A stretch of 64,000 bases of DNA from Tritrichomonas musculus (GCA_039105265.1 JAPFFF010000006.1:2976001-3040000); one strand, 5' to 3'. Positions 40,397 to 51,890 are shown, numbered from the stretch's first letter. Notes: a model not told the origin generated them from the letters alone. Made by a program: numbers and translations.

Positions 40397-41035
40397 ATTT
40401 CTAATTATATTATTTTATGTTTGTAATAAATAAAATTTTATATTTTCACTTTTAAACAAATTATATTTAAAATCATCTACTTCGTCGATCTTTATGAATT
40501 GACCTTTTGAAGGTTAAATATAAAAAAATTGAATAAAAAATGTTAATAGTGCATAGAGTTTTGAATAAGAAGAATACAATGATAATAAATTTAAATGAGT
40601 ACTTATATAAAAATCATAAAAGCAATTATTTATGAATTGACCTTTTGTAATGGGTAGACTACCCACAACCCAAAAAAACAAAATTGAATACTTTGGATTT
40701 TATTATCTAATATATTTATTCTACTCATTAGTTGGCTTCATATGAATATAAAAACCCAAAAAGATATTAATTTTAAGTGTGTTTTACAAGCATTTCAAAT
40801 TCAACTTTTTGATGGGTTACTGAAAATAATGATATCTCGGTTTAAAAGCACAAAAGCTCATTATAAATATAATTTTATATATATGATATAAATTAAAAAT
40901 AATTTTAAATTAGAATTATATCTGTGCCCATTTATGTTTATGTACTTTTCTTTGAAAAATAACGTATTTTGGGCAGAAACTTTTTTGAATATTAAATTAA
41001 AAAAAAATTGAATGAAAAAAAATTTTTATTATTAT
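40397..41035. other. Intergenic with a 19-bp direct repeat
   Basis: TTTATGAATTGACCTTTTG occurs at 40491-40509 and 40629-40647. No gene is seen. The two flanking genes converge here. Confidence 0.5.
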
Positions 41036-43960
41036 TTAAATCTCTAATTTTTCACGTGAACCTGCAGGTTCACCTGTTCTTGGATGTGCTGGTATTGCCT
41101 TCTTCTTCACAACGAGGAACCATATGCAAAGGAAGACAACGAGGCCAACAGCAACCACGCATCCAACGACAATTCCAGCGATTGCGCCAGCACTCAATCC
41201 CTTCTTCTTTTTACCTCCACCGCTTCCGCCGCTGCCATCGTCAGGACTTACTGCCTTCTTTGCCACCATGACTGTTGTTGTGCCTTGAGTCTGGCAAGTT
41301 GGCTGGTCGTATTGAGATCCAGAACCGATCTTCAAACTCTCGCAAGCTTGCTGGCTGCCATCACCAGAGAACGAAGCCACGTTGAACGTATCGTCAGCCT
41401 GAAGATTTTCACCTTGGCCGATGTTCAACACTTGAACGTTAGAGTTTCTGAAGTCGGGGAAAGGAGCCGTGAATTGGAGAGGAATCTTTGCGACCGTGAT
41501 GTTATAATACACTTGGTAATTAGTGACAATGACATTGCTATTTCCTTTGATGTAAAGGACAGATTGGAAGCCAACTTTGAGAGTATTAAATGTTATGTTT
41601 TCAGGCGTGAATGTTGATCCGCCTTCAACTTTGGCTGTTTCGCATTTAGTCTTGAAATTGTTCCATTGACCACGAATTGCTTGTTGTCCGTAAACGAGAA
41701 GTTCTTTAACATTAATGTGTCCTTTGTTAGAATTCAAAGTCATTGTGTTTCCAAATTGATCAAGAGTGATTCGACTCAATGTGACTGAATTTCGTCCATT
41801 TGGAGGATCAACTGTGATGAAACCGCCGCCTCTAAGTATGTAGTTGTTATTGTTGTCAGGGATGACAAGCTTGGCGCCATCGGAGCAAGAAAGATCAACT
41901 TGTGTGGTTGGGTCAGCATTGACTGTAATGCTGTCATTTCCTGTCGTTTGTGGGATATTCAATTGGAACATTTTAGGGCCAATTGGAATGGTGATCCACG
42001 TGATATGAACAGGAATGACCAAGATGTACAAAACTACTGTTGTTTGATTGAATGCATCGGGATTGAATTGGTAGCCTTTTCCATCATCGGAAGGACGAAT
42101 AAATCTGTCAAAAATGCTGCCAGCAATTGGGAACTCTGGAATTGGATTTGGTGTTGGTGTCACTGGTCCTGACGGTACAACGCACTGGCCATTAAGATAG
42201 TCATAATCATCATCACAAACACAAGTTCCTGGGAAGATGTCAGATTCTTCAAAGTGATTCTTCTTATCGCAAGAAAGGCAATAATTTGGATCGCTTTGAG
42301 AGCATTTAAGACAGCCAGGAACATTCTTACAAGCAGCTTCAGTTTTGTCAATGCACTTTGTATGATCTTCGTTGTGCTCAAATCCATGTTCGCATTTACG
42401 ACAAACATACTTGCCATAAACATTGTGGCAATACTTGCAATTTGGTATTTCAGAGCAGTTTGTCATGCAAGGTAACTTTCCAGAAATGAAAGCATCGTCA
42501 TCTTCACATTTCACGCAAGTGTTGTTGACCAATCCGTAATCATCATCGCATTCATAGCAAAATGATGAGTTGCCAACGCATGTGTCACAATGCTTAAGAG
42601 AATGATCACAATCAACTTCTTTTACATGTTCACATTTGTTATCAATAAGTTTGAAGCCATGTCTGCATTTGCATTTGCCATCATCAAGGTAAAAGTTCTC
42701 CGTTTCATTGCATTTGATGCACTTGCTTGATCCATTGTAACGACATTCAACACAGCCTGGAATTGGATAGCTACAATTGCCTGGCTCATTTCTAATGCAG
42801 CTCTTATAATCCTCGCTTGGATGATAGCCATAATTGCACTTCATGCAATAAACATCGCCATTTTCACGTTCACAGTCATCATCGTCATAATCTGGGCCAA
42901 TGTGACAATGCTGAATTGAAGAGCAATCTGCATTGCATGGCTTCGTTGATCCTTCGTATAAATAAGGTGGGCATCTGGAACAAAAACCGCCACGAAGTCC
43001 ATACAAATATTCACAACGGATGCATCTGTTTGGATCTTTCGGATCACATTTACGGCAGTTCGAAACATGAGGTGAACAGCCTGATCTTGATGAACAGTTT
43101 CCATATTCGTTTGGTACAAAAGCATTCGGATAATTGCAGATTGAGCAACGATTGGTCCACCAACTGCAAACACTGCATGTTCCGCCGGCACCGTTTATTA
43201 TTTCTGTGCACTGGTTCGCTTGCTCCCTAAGTGAGCAGTTGCCATGGTCGTTTGGTTCGTACGTGTCTGGATAGTTGCATTTTATGCAGAGATTTGTCGT
43301 TGAATTGCAAATTTTGCAGGTTCCGCCTGCTCCGTAAATTTCTGGAGTGCATTGATTTGCATTTTGTTTGAGTGAGCAATTGCCGTATTCGTTTGGTTCG
43401 TATGTTTCTGGATAGTTGCAGGTTTGGCAGAGATTAGATGCTGGATCACACATTGAGCATGTGCCAGCGGCTCCGTTGGGTACTGAGACGCATTGTGGTG
43501 TAACTTGTTTGAGGGAACAATTGCCGTATTCATTTGGTTCGTATGTTTCGGGATAATTGCAGGTTTGGCAGAGATCAGATTTTGAATCGCAAACTGAGCA
43601 TGTGCCAGCAACTCCATTGGGAGATGGTGTACATTTTGTTGTAACTTGTTTGAGGGAGCAATTTCCATATCTGTTTGGTTCGTATGTTTCGGGATAATTG
43701 CATGTTTGGCATATTTTGGTTTGTGGATTGCATACTGAGCAAGTTCCTGCGGCTCCTTGTGCTATTTCTGTGCATTCTGGTTCGGGTATTGCTGAGCAGC
43801 CACCATTTTGGTCTGGTTCATAAAGATTTGGATAATTACATTTTAAGCAAAGATTTGAAACTGGATCGCATGTTTCACAAGACCCAGCTGCTCCTTGGGT
43901 AACGGGTGTGCATTCTGCAGCTAAAGAAGCCTTGATTAGAATAACCGATAAGAGATACAT
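41036..43960 (-). CDS. Cysteine-rich type I surface protein
   Basis: 974 residues. Signal peptide MYLLSVILIKASLAAE. Residues ~17-290 hold six tandem ~46-residue repeats with the pattern C-x(7-8)-GAAGTCSVCDP..C..CNYPETYEPNEYGNCS. Residues ~290-580 continue with furin/EGF-like Cys pairs (CxxC, KCxxGF). A Cys-poor beta-rich region follows (~600-890), then one transmembrane segment (GAIAGIVVGCVVAVGLVVFL) and a basic cytoplasmic tail. This architecture matches Cys-rich variant-like or adhesin-like surface proteins of trichomonads and diplomonads. Ligand unknown. It is GC-richer than its surroundings, suggesting good expression. Confidence 0.85.
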   Translation of the reverse strand: MYLLSVILIKASLAAECTPVTQGAAGSCETCDPVSNLCLKCNYPNLYEPDQNGGCSAIPEPECTEIAQGAAGTCSVCNPQTKICQTCNYPETYEPNRYGNCSLKQVTTKCTPSPNGVAGTCSVCDSKSDLCQTCNYPETYEPNEYGNCSLKQVTPQCVSVPNGAAGTCSMCDPASNLCQTCNYPETYEPNEYGNCSLKQNANQCTPEIYGAGGTCKICNSTTNLCIKCNYPDTYEPNDHGNCSLREQANQCTEIINGAGGTCSVCSWWTNRCSICNYPNAFVPNEYGNCSSRSGCSPHVSNCRKCDPKDPNRCIRCEYLYGLRGGFCSRCPPYLYEGSTKPCNADCSSIQHCHIGPDYDDDDCERENGDVYCMKCNYGYHPSEDYKSCIRNEPGNCSYPIPGCVECRYNGSSKCIKCNETENFYLDDGKCKCRHGFKLIDNKCEHVKEVDCDHSLKHCDTCVGNSSFCYECDDDYGLVNNTCVKCEDDDAFISGKLPCMTNCSEIPNCKYCHNVYGKYVCRKCEHGFEHNEDHTKCIDKTEAACKNVPGCLKCSQSDPNYCLSCDKKNHFEESDIFPGTCVCDDDYDYLNGQCVVPSGPVTPTPNPIPEFPIAGSIFDRFIRPSDDGKGYQFNPDAFNQTTVVLYILVIPVHITWITIPIGPKMFQLNIPQTTGNDSITVNADPTTQVDLSCSDGAKLVIPDNNNNYILRGGGFITVDPPNGRNSVTLSRITLDQFGNTMTLNSNKGHINVKELLVYGQQAIRGQWNNFKTKCETAKVEGGSTFTPENITFNTLKVGFQSVLYIKGNSNVIVTNYQVYYNITVAKIPLQFTAPFPDFRNSNVQVLNIGQGENLQADDTFNVASFSGDGSQQACESLKIGSGSQYDQPTCQTQGTTTVMVAKKAVSPDDGSGGSGGGKKKKGLSAGAIAGIVVGCVVAVGLVVFLCIWFLVVKKKAIPAHPRTGEPAGSREKLEI
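43115..43915 (-). repeat. Six ~140-bp repeats within the surface protein
   Basis: Tandem units of 45-47 codons. The CNYPETYEPNEYGNCSLKQ core is almost identical in units 3 and 4, and units 2-5 are closest to each other, consistent with recent duplication. Confidence 0.8.
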
Positions 43961-44599
43961 TTATAAAAGTTTTCCGATATTTTATTTCACTTCAACTTTC
44001 GAACTTTTTCAAAGAATATGAGGGAATTATTTCAGCGTCATTTTTCCATATATAATTAATTAGTATATTCAATTAAAAAAAAGTCATTTGAGTAATGTAT
44101 ATTTCTATCTTTATATAAAATAAAAGATTGAATATGTAGGATGAACGTTTATTTTTTTATAAAAATATAAAATATTTTTTTTATCAAATTATGAATTTAA
44201 TTGCTTTGAGAAATTAATATTTATTAATAAAATAAATTCTATTATATTATAATTAATTAAAATAATAAAATAATCATTATTATATTAATAAAATATATAA
44301 GTAATAGTGTTTTATTATTTTGAACTATCATAATATACAATTTGATTCAAAATTTCAATATAAGAATTGAAAGTATGTTCTAACTATTCTATAGGAAATT
44401 CAAATTTGAATAATAAATATAAAATAATATCAAAACATAAATATTTTTTAAATAAGTTTTAAAAAAATCAATGTTTTCATTGAGAACAAGATTTATCTTA
44501 TGAATCTAAATATTTGTTTACAAAATCAAACAAAAAAAAAAATATCCATTAATAATTTTATTATAAAAAAAAAACAAAAATTCAAAAATCAAAAAGTGA
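43961..44599. other. Intergenic, >80% AT
   Basis: No gene seen. An element GAACTTTTTCAAAG at 44001-44014 lies 41-54 bases upstream of the surface-protein ATG. Confidence 0.4.
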
Positions 44600-46828
44600 T
44601 TAAACTTTTTGGATTGATATTATACTTCTCCTTCTTTGGCGCATGTAGTGTTGAGGTATGAATCGATATACTTCCAAATCAACAATTTCGTCTCTAGTTT
44701 TATCACCTGTCAGAGAGGGTGAATTAAATGTCTCGCATTTTCTACTATACACAGTCCTAAAACCATCCTGTATATAAAATGCAGGGTCAGATCCTCCAAT
44801 CATAATAGTATTATCAGATACTGACAAGAAGTAGTCATTTTTTGGCGGACTCTTCACCTTATAGAACAATGACTTATCCAAGTCAAATACCATTGTCATT
44901 CCAGTTCCATAATATCGACCATTTTTTGTTGGAATTAATGGATCACTCAAGAACGCGCCGATCAACTTTTGAGAGGTCCTAATTAGCAAAATGTATTGGC
45001 AACGGCTATTGCAACGAGAAAAAAGTGACGCAAAGTAACTCCCGTGGACGGACATCTTATATGAAAGGTCGGCCGAATATAGTCTGAAAACTGGAGGAAG
45101 TTGGTTTCTAATTGAAAGAAGCATCTGTTCTTTGAGCATCACGTTTGTCTCGCCGTGCGTGTGGATCAATGGAAGCCAGCGCGCTGCAATCTGCGCCTGG
45201 ATGCTCCTGACGCTGTCGATTTCCGACTTGCTGAGCAGAATTGAAGAGGGAATCCTTCCTCTCGACGCCCTGAGCGAGATGTTTGCGCTGTCGCTTGAGA
45301 ACAAGCTGCCCTTTGTGCTGAGTGTCAGGTTGCTTGCGCTTCTGTTGACGTTGCTCATTGAAATTGTGAGGTTTGTGTTATCCTCGCTTCTGACGTCATT
45401 TATTGCAGAACTGTTCATCATGTCCGACACATTTGCATTTGAATTGGCTTTGTTCGGATTGGTGCTGCTGCCCTCCGTGACTGTTGAGGAGCTGCTCTTC
45501 GCGCTTCCCATTTTCAAGTTGCCGTCGGTTGTATTTTCGCTCTCTGCTTTCTTCTTCTTCTTGCCCTGCTCGCCGTCAATGATCATGAATCCTCCTTCCT
45601 TGTTATTGGGCTGCTGTCTGCTGCTGCTGCTTCCTGCGTTTTGTGTCTGAGCCATCCTGGCGTTGCTGCTCTTTGGAATCTCGATCATCACGTTGCTGTT
45701 GAAGATGAGCGAGTCGTTATTGTCTGCGTCATTCAAATTGAGAAGATTGAGTGGCTTTTTGGCTTTAGCATCCATCGTCTTGGTCCTTCTGTGGTGGATG
45801 CGCGGACTGTTTTGTGGTAGCAATTCTTGGAGTTGTGAAAAATTGAGATGAAGTTTGGTCGCATCTGGAATGCCAGATGACATTTTCTCAAATTTTTCAA
45901 TGTGCGATTTCCTCTTCATTTTAAGCTTGAATGCCTTTTTTAAAAAGGAATTCATCACTTTGGGATTGTTTAAACGGTAAATGGCATTGAAAACTAGACG
46001 ATCAAATTCACTTGAATCTGTAGTGTTGATAAGATTGTCTTTCTCGTCAAATAAAATCTGTAAAAGAAATCTAAAGAAGACTTTCCTTCCTTCTGATATA
46101 AACGAATCAAAAAATGTTAATGAAACTGCGTACGAAATGAATGGAATGAAAAAAGATGGCGATATTGAGACAATTAGTTGGGGAAAGTCAATTCCTAGTT
46201 TTTGGGCATGATTGGCAACACTCGGTAGACGTATGATAATTAATTTTTCAACGGCTTCGATTGATGCGTAGAATTGCTTTTTATTTAAAAGTAAATAAAA
46301 TAAGGATTCTTTCGATTTATTGATGATGGCTTGTAATGATAGGTATGCAAGATTAGGTTCCATGTACATAAGAAGCATCGTAGCAATTACTGGTACTAAA
46401 GGAGAATATTCGAGTGTTTGATTATGATACCATAATGCATGTAGAAAAGTCGGTAATATATCAGCCATTGGAGGTGGAACAAAATCAATGTAATTAAATG
46501 CTACACCAAAACTTGATTGATCATTTATTGGAGTATTTTTTGAAGCTTCAAGAGCAAATTCATAGATATCACCAACACGACAAAAAAGGTCATAGCCACC
46601 TGATAGTATAAACCAGTATCTTCTTCTCACCGAATTTGCAAGACCTGTTCGAGCGATGGCTTTAAGCTGTTTTGTTCTCTTAATTTTGAATTTTAAATTT
46701 TGGCAATCTTCGATTCTTCTATTTTCTTCTTCAATCCATTCGCCAGTTAGCTCAAATGTTCCAAGACCAAAATTTTCATCACTAAGCAAATTAAGTAATT
46801 GAACTTCAGGTTCATTCTGATCAGTCAT
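44600..46828 (-). CDS. TBC-like plus TLDc domain protein (TBC1D24-like)
   Basis: 742 residues. The N-terminal half (residues ~55-320) resembles a TBC RabGAP domain: ARTGLANSVRRRYWFILSGG is the usual TBC entry motif. The catalytic arginine and glutamine fingers (IxxDxxR and YxQ) are not evident, so GAP activity is doubtful. A Ser/Asn-rich linker follows (~340-560, GC-rich codons). Residues ~575-735 are a TLDc domain: LPPVFRLYSADLSYKMSVHG, GAFLSDPL, YYGTG.TMVFDLD and FNSPSLTGD...DLEVYRF. The same layout as TBC1D24, which acts in vesicle trafficking and V-ATPase regulation. The TLDc call is strong, the TBC call moderate. Confidence 0.8.
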   Translation of the reverse strand: MTDQNEPEVQLLNLLSDENFGLGTFELTGEWIEEENRRIEDCQNLKFKIKRTKQLKAIARTGLANSVRRRYWFILSGGYDLFCRVGDIYEFALEASKNTPINDQSSFGVAFNYIDFVPPPMADILPTFLHALWYHNQTLEYSPLVPVIATMLLMYMEPNLAYLSLQAIINKSKESLFYLLLNKKQFYASIEAVEKLIIIRLPSVANHAQKLGIDFPQLIVSISPSFFIPFISYAVSLTFFDSFISEGRKVFFRFLLQILFDEKDNLINTTDSSEFDRLVFNAIYRLNNPKVMNSFLKKAFKLKMKRKSHIEKFEKMSSGIPDATKLHLNFSQLQELLPQNSPRIHHRRTKTMDAKAKKPLNLLNLNDADNNDSLIFNSNVMIEIPKSSNARMAQTQNAGSSSSRQQPNNKEGGFMIIDGEQGKKKKKAESENTTDGNLKMGSAKSSSSTVTEGSSTNPNKANSNANVSDMMNSSAINDVRSEDNTNLTISMSNVNRSASNLTLSTKGSLFSSDSANISLRASRGRIPSSILLSKSEIDSVRSIQAQIAARWLPLIHTHGETNVMLKEQMLLSIRNQLPPVFRLYSADLSYKMSVHGSYFASLFSRCNSRCQYILLIRTSQKLIGAFLSDPLIPTKNGRYYGTGMTMVFDLDKSLFYKVKSPPKNDYFLSVSDNTIMIGGSDPAFYIQDGFRTVYSRKCETFNSPSLTGDKTRDEIVDLEVYRFIPQHYMRQRRRSIISIQKV

Positions 46829-47748
46829 TAATAAAATAATTAAAATAGAAACAATGAAACTTTTGATATAGTTTTGTAAAACCCTTTGAAATATTTTTTT
46901 TATTCACAATTTTTTAAAAAAATAAAAACAATGATAAATCTAAAAATTCTCAAAAAGATTTTTAATCAATAAAAATTGAATCAAATGAATCGATCAGAAA
47001 ATAAAAAGGAAAGAAAAAGTGAAAAATGTTTTTGTAAAATCATAACTTTTTCAATTAGATTATATTCATAAGTGGTTAAGAAAAAATTTGATTTTCTTAT
47101 TAAAGAAAACCAATTGCATTTATTTTATTATTAAAATTAAATCTGTATTTGATATACCTTATCCCTATATATTTTGAATAATCTGTCTTTTTTAAGTTGC
47201 TCCATTACTTTTGAATGATAGATAACTCAATATTTAGTGATTCAATTTAAAACATTTTGATATCAAATTGTTTATTATGCTTAAAAGAATGTATTTGTTG
47301 AATTAAAATACAGGTTTTTGTTTTTTTGTAATAAAATAATATATTAAAAAAAAATTTTCTAATAATAAAAGCATCATTATTATACTTTGTAAATTATAAT
47401 TTTTAAAATTGAACAAATTTTTATGTTTTTAAAACTTATTATGCTTCCATATTATTCCTATTTTATTAAAAATTATAGTTGCTTATTAAAATGTGGTATT
47501 AAAAAGTATTTTTATCCAAATCAAATTTTCCTGAGCAATTTGGCCAAGATATGATCATCAAGACTTGCAATTTTTTTATTCCCAAGATAAATTTAATTTT
47601 TTTTTATAGTGTGCTGATATTATTTTAATCTTTGACTGTATACTGTTGTTAAATTGATTTATAAAAATCGTTTACTTCAAAATCAATGTATTCAATGATA
47701 ATGATTTAATATGAATACAAAATTTGAGAGACTGTTAGTACAACTTTT
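46829..47748. other. Intergenic, ~920 bases, AT-rich
   Basis: No coding potential or structured repeat noticed. Confidence 0.4.
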
Positions 47749-49128
47749 TTAATATGAAGGAATTTTCACTTTGTGCTGCTTGATTTTTAACTCAGCATCT
47801 TTTATTTGAGAGTTTTCTAATCTGATTAATTTGGAAGCATTATTCTGAAGTTCGTGGCTGATTTCTTCAAAACTTGGACGATCTTTGGCATTAAAACTCC
47901 AGCATTTTGCGATCAATCTACGTGAGAAGTCGGTGAAAGAAGACGGAATTTCAGCTTTTTTTCCTTTCATTTTCTCGCTCATTTTGATTTTTGGCAGTTC
48001 TCCGCCGCTCAAAACAAAGAACAACACAACGCCAAATGAATAAACGTCAACTTTTTCATCATAATTATCACTTTCATCAATTATTTCTGGAGCCATAAAT
48101 TTTTGTGTTCCGACTCCTTCAGTCATTGTTTGCTGTTCTTCTAAGCTTATCAATTTAGAGACGCCAAAATCGCTGATTTTGACAGTTCCGTCAGATGCAA
48201 TCAAAATGTTTGTTGGCTTCAAATCTCTGTGAATAATCTTTCTGAAGTGGACGTATTTCATTCCTTCGACAATCTGAACGATAGATAAAACAAGATCAAT
48301 GTCATTTAACTTTTTCATCTTGATTGCTTCTTCGAGATTCAATGGACAAAATTCAAGTAGAATCGATGGTGGATGTTTTTGGCTACTCAAGAAAATTCCA
48401 AACGTTTTCACAATGTTTGGATGATCAAGAGAGCATAACAACTCGTATTCTTGTAGAAATTGTTGGAATTGCCGACTTGAAATGCCAGCTTTCATTTCCT
48501 TCAATGCGTAAATGACCTTCTTTGCAACTTTGTAGATCCTGCCACTGCTTCCTGATCGTATTTCTTCAATTCTTTCGTAGCTTTCCATTGCTTGGTCATC
48601 GAGAATTTCAATCTTTTCGTTGCATCTCGGCTTTTTGACTTCGCTTGTGTCAATTTCATGCTGCTTTGTAAGTTGGTTGATTTCAATTTCATATTGTCTT
48701 ATAAGCTCACCAACTTCAATTTCTTTTTGCTCTTTAAGTTCGTTGATTTCAATTTCTTTTTTCTTTTTAAGTTCATTGATTTCAATTTCTTTTTTCTTTT
48801 TAAGTTCATTGATTTCTGTTTCTTTTGTATTTTTAAGATTGTTTATTTCAATTTCTTGTTGCTTTTTGAGTTCATTGATTTCTGTTCCTTTTTCTTTTTT
48901 CGCATTTATTATTTGAGTTTTGAGTGATTCAATTTCAGACTTCAATGATGCAATTGCTAATTCGTATGATTTTTCTAAGCTGATTCGTTTATTCGGAATC
49001 AAAGGAGGCTCGTAGTTCTTAAAAATTGCTGTTGTATCATATCCAGCGATGCAGAAAGAAGCGTTCGTTATTATTGTCTCAACAGGCACATCAATGAAGT
49101 CATCGCAAGGACCGCTGCTGAGAAGCAA
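47749..49128 (-). pseudogene. Coiled coil plus TKL-like kinase (3' half of RCC1-kinase gene)
   Basis: The frame is the direct in-frame continuation of the RCC1 frame upstream, separated by a single TAA at 49129-49131. Residues ~55-165 are a coiled coil with repeats of EINELKKKKEI. The kinase domain is complete from ~185: glycine loop RSGSSGRIYKV, VAIK-type YALKEM, HRDLKPTN, DFG, APE and WSFNAKDRPSF, the last typical of TKL kinases. All catalytic residues are intact, so the kinase could still be made alone from an ATG at 48588. RCC1 plus kinase fusions are a recurring trichomonad layout. Confidence 0.75.
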
Positions 49129-50067
49129 TTAGCCACAGTTGTTTCTTCCACAAGCGAAAAGTTTTCCTTCAGATGTCAAAAATAGCGAATGGAAAACGCC
49201 AGCAAAAGCGGCATCAATCTTATATGCATTCAATGAAGAAATCTCAGTGAATTTTGTCACATTTTCTATATCTTTTCCAACACCAAGTCTGCCGAACGAA
49301 TTATTTCCATATACAAAAACACGGCCTTCTTTACTCACAGCAAAGCAATGTCTGTGAATACCTGAAATAAAACAAATATTTTCTTCATTTAGTTCTGAAA
49401 CTTGCTTGAATGACAGATCACTTTCGACTTCAGAAGCAAAAACACGACCATTTAAGCTTAGAACAAAAACATAATCAGAACAACAGGCAACACTTGCAGC
49501 TTTTTCCCCTTCTGGAAGAAAAACAGGCTCAATTTTTTCAGTATATTTTTTATAAAAAGATCGATGAATGAAGAGAATTGCCCCTTCTGAGTCAATTGCA
49601 GCACAATCATAGCATCCTCCATAGAGATAAATTGGATTAACATCGCCAATGTTCAAAATGGCTGGAAATGTGATGTCTAATTTGGAATGTGCAATTGCAA
49701 TCTGATTTTTGGAATCATTAGAACTTGAAAAAATCATATAGGCTGTGTATGAATACCCACATACTGCTGACCTGGTTGGACATGCTTGATCGTTTTTGTC
49801 TCTGAGCTCTAATTGTGTAAAACTATGAATTATTTCTTTAGGAAGTGACCCATTAATTTGACCTTGAGTATTATCGCCAATACCATATACAATACCTTCA
49901 TTGGTAACTGCAACGGTTTTGTTTTCCGAAAAAGAATATGATGAAAGTATTGAAACATCAAACCCAAATTGGATAGATGGATATACATAATTATCTTTTG
50001 TATTATTTGACATTTCAGTAATACCAGAATGATCATTAATACCGCAAATTTCTAGAGTATGTATCAT
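49129..50067 (-). CDS. RCC1-repeat protein, truncated by in-frame TAA
   Basis: 312 residues from the ATG at 50067. RCC1-type repeats are seen at VTNEGIVYGIGDNTQGQI, VSKEGRVFVYGNNSFGRLGV and TSEGKLFACGRNNCG; each usually continues with Q-L-G. The final repeat ends exactly where Gln (CAA) is expected, but the codon is TAA, and the frame goes on with Leu and the kinase region. RCC1 propellers bind proteins or GTPases and here probably served as the sensor part of a kinase. The product would lack its last propeller blade(s). Confidence 0.75.
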   Translation of the reverse strand: MIHTLEICGINDHSGITEMSNNTKDNYVYPSIQFGFDVSILSSYSFSENKTVAVTNEGIVYGIGDNTQGQINGSLPKEIIHSFTQLELRDKNDQACPTRSAVCGYSYTAYMIFSSSNDSKNQIAIAHSKLDITFPAILNIGDVNPIYLYGGCYDCAAIDSEGAILFIHRSFYKKYTEKIEPVFLPEGEKAASVACCSDYVFVLSLNGRVFASEVESDLSFKQVSELNEENICFISGIHRHCFAVSKEGRVFVYGNNSFGRLGVGKDIENVTKFTEISSLNAYKIDAAFAGVFHSLFLTSEGKLFACGRNNCG

Positions 50068-50169
50068 TAAATGAAGAATTCAAAAAAGGATACGTTTATT
50101 ATTAATTCAAAGAAAGAGAATTTTTTTTATCAAAAAGTGGAAGTATTATAGATCTTTAATTGTAATATC

Positions 50170-50215
50170 TTCTTAAAAAAAAAAAAAAAAAAAATAAATA
50201 AATAAATAAATAAAG
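50170..50215 (+). repeat. Poly(A) and (AAAT)n microsatellite
   Basis: A run of about 19 A residues is followed by about six AAAT units. Confidence 0.85.
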
Positions 50216-50248
50216 AGTTATCTTGATAATAATCATTTGATTTTTAAT

Positions 50249-50407
50249 ATGCTTGATATTTTTTTGCACAAAATTCAAATCCAAAAAAGTATTTTTCCGT
50301 ATTTTTACTTACATTTGGAAAATGGAGAAGAATTAATTATTTCCTCGTTTGATGATCCATATCCAAAAGCTTATTTTAGAGTCAGACTTAGAAATGCTAC
50401 TAAATGA
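50249..50407 (+). other. 52-codon ORF, possible gene fragment
   Basis: An ATG-initiated frame with a protein-like C-terminal half (LHLENGEELIISSFDDPYPK, then AYFRVRLRNATK). It may be the remnant of a longer gene. No family recognised. Confidence 0.25.
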
Positions 50408-50639
50408 GTTAATTTTTTTGAATTTCAACCATTTTTCAAATAAAAAAAAAATGGCTTCAACTTTTTGTTATTATATCGAAAAATGTATTCATTAAATACT
50501 TTATCAATTAAGATAAGAAGATAGAATAAATTATGCAGAACAATAAAAATGAATATGAGATAAAAAAACTGAATGAAGACATAATCAGTAGTATGGTGTA
50601 GGCAGTGACTGAAATGCATTAAGGCTTCTTTTCAGTATT

Positions 50640-51120
50640 AATTTGCCTGGATATTAATTTAATATAATATTTTCCATTATCTGTGGTAATGAAGTTTCCC
50701 TATTGCTGTGTATAAAAATTTACCAAAGAGCAACAAATTTGCTGCTTATTATTTCCAAAAGGTTTTCTATATTCATGTATGCACTTGTAATTACTACGTT
50801 TATTCCATTTTCTTATGGAAACTAATTCATCAGATTCCCATTTGTTGGAGTTATAACCTTATCCTTATAATCAAACGATACATATTCTACATCACCCATG
50901 TTTTTTTCTCCTGCTTATAAATGAATATCTAATATCCTTTCTTTGAAATTTATGTAATTGTCTTCAAAGTATTTCATGTCATGAACTGATTCATGTATAC
51001 AAGAAGCAAAAATCAATTGCCGAAACTCCAATGGCACCAATAACCAGCGATCTATAGCAATAAATATGATATTTTCTGGAATAAAATTCTTTTTTTTTTT
51101 TTTTTTTGGCAAATAAATGG
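50640..51120 (-). pseudogene. Decayed coding remnants
   Basis: Minus-strand pieces with protein-like composition but stops and shifts between them: MGDVEYVSFDYKDKVITPTN near 50890, and FIAIDRWLLVPLEFRQLIFA with following residues at ~51065-50915. Family not recognised. Confidence 0.35.
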
Positions 51121-51289
51121 GAAAACGTTGATAATAGCTTTGCTATTCTTTTATCGTCATCTCGCTCCTTCAAGCAACTGTTAACTCATTTCAAAATGTG
51201 CATTTCTGATCCATAAAATGGATTGTGAAGTAATACTACATTTCCTTGATTTTATATATAACTGAACTCTTTATTTTCTAAAAAGAAGT

Positions 51290-51890
51290 TTTGGAATTGT
51301 TTCTTAAAGTTCTCTCTGAAATGACTAGGGTCAAATCGAATCAATTCATTAGATCCCAAATCATAAATGAGTTTTGTAGATTTGTTATCTTTATCTTTAC
51401 AGAATGCTACAAATTGGTCCAAAAAGTTTTGATCTTTCAGCTTCTAGATTTCAATACTGGTTCTTTTGGTTTCCATTTTGTTGGAAGACCCAAAAAAATT
51501 TCTAGCGGGCCTATTTTATCCGACTATGGTTAGAATTTCATTCTCTATTACAGTATTGTTTTTGGAAACAAACCAAGCTAATGGGAGAGCTCCATCTACA
51601 ATTGAGTGCAACATGTCCCGAAATAGTCCTTTCTAGCATCATTCATTAATTCTTCTGCCTTCCCTTCCAGCTGATGCTCTGCTTGCTGCATATACCTAAA
51701 GAAAGTTGCTCGTCCTTGAGTAATATGCCCAGTCATATTAAGAATTGATTTCAAGTATCAAAACCAACATTAGAGTAGTAGGAAGCTGCCATATTATTTG
51801 CAGAAATTTAGGTTTGAAGAGTTGAAAGTGGAGGAGGAACTTGATTATTTTTTCTTTGAGCTTCATTAGATTCACATGTTCTTTACCAAG
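51290..51890 (-). pseudogene. Decayed gene, unknown family
   Basis: On the minus strand, successive coding-like blocks in changing frames: a Pro-rich block NNQVPPPLSTLQT near 51850, then NMTGHITQGRATFFRYMQQA continuing EHQLEGKAEELMNDARKDYF near 51735-51620, then VDGALPLAWFVSKNNTVIEN near 51590-51540, then FLDQFVAFCKDKDNKSTKLI near 51430-51370. Frameshifts and stops separate them. GC content is higher than the surroundings, as expected for former coding DNA. Confidence 0.5.

Noticed and set aside
42160-43775. Several Ala/Asn/Met-rich frames overlapping the surface-protein gene
   Set aside because: Shadows of the cysteine-rich repeats in other frames.
49129-49131. Reassigned TAA (Gln) genetic code
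   Set aside because: TAA ends many other intact genes here at family-appropriate lengths, so one TAA at a Gln position does not support recoding.
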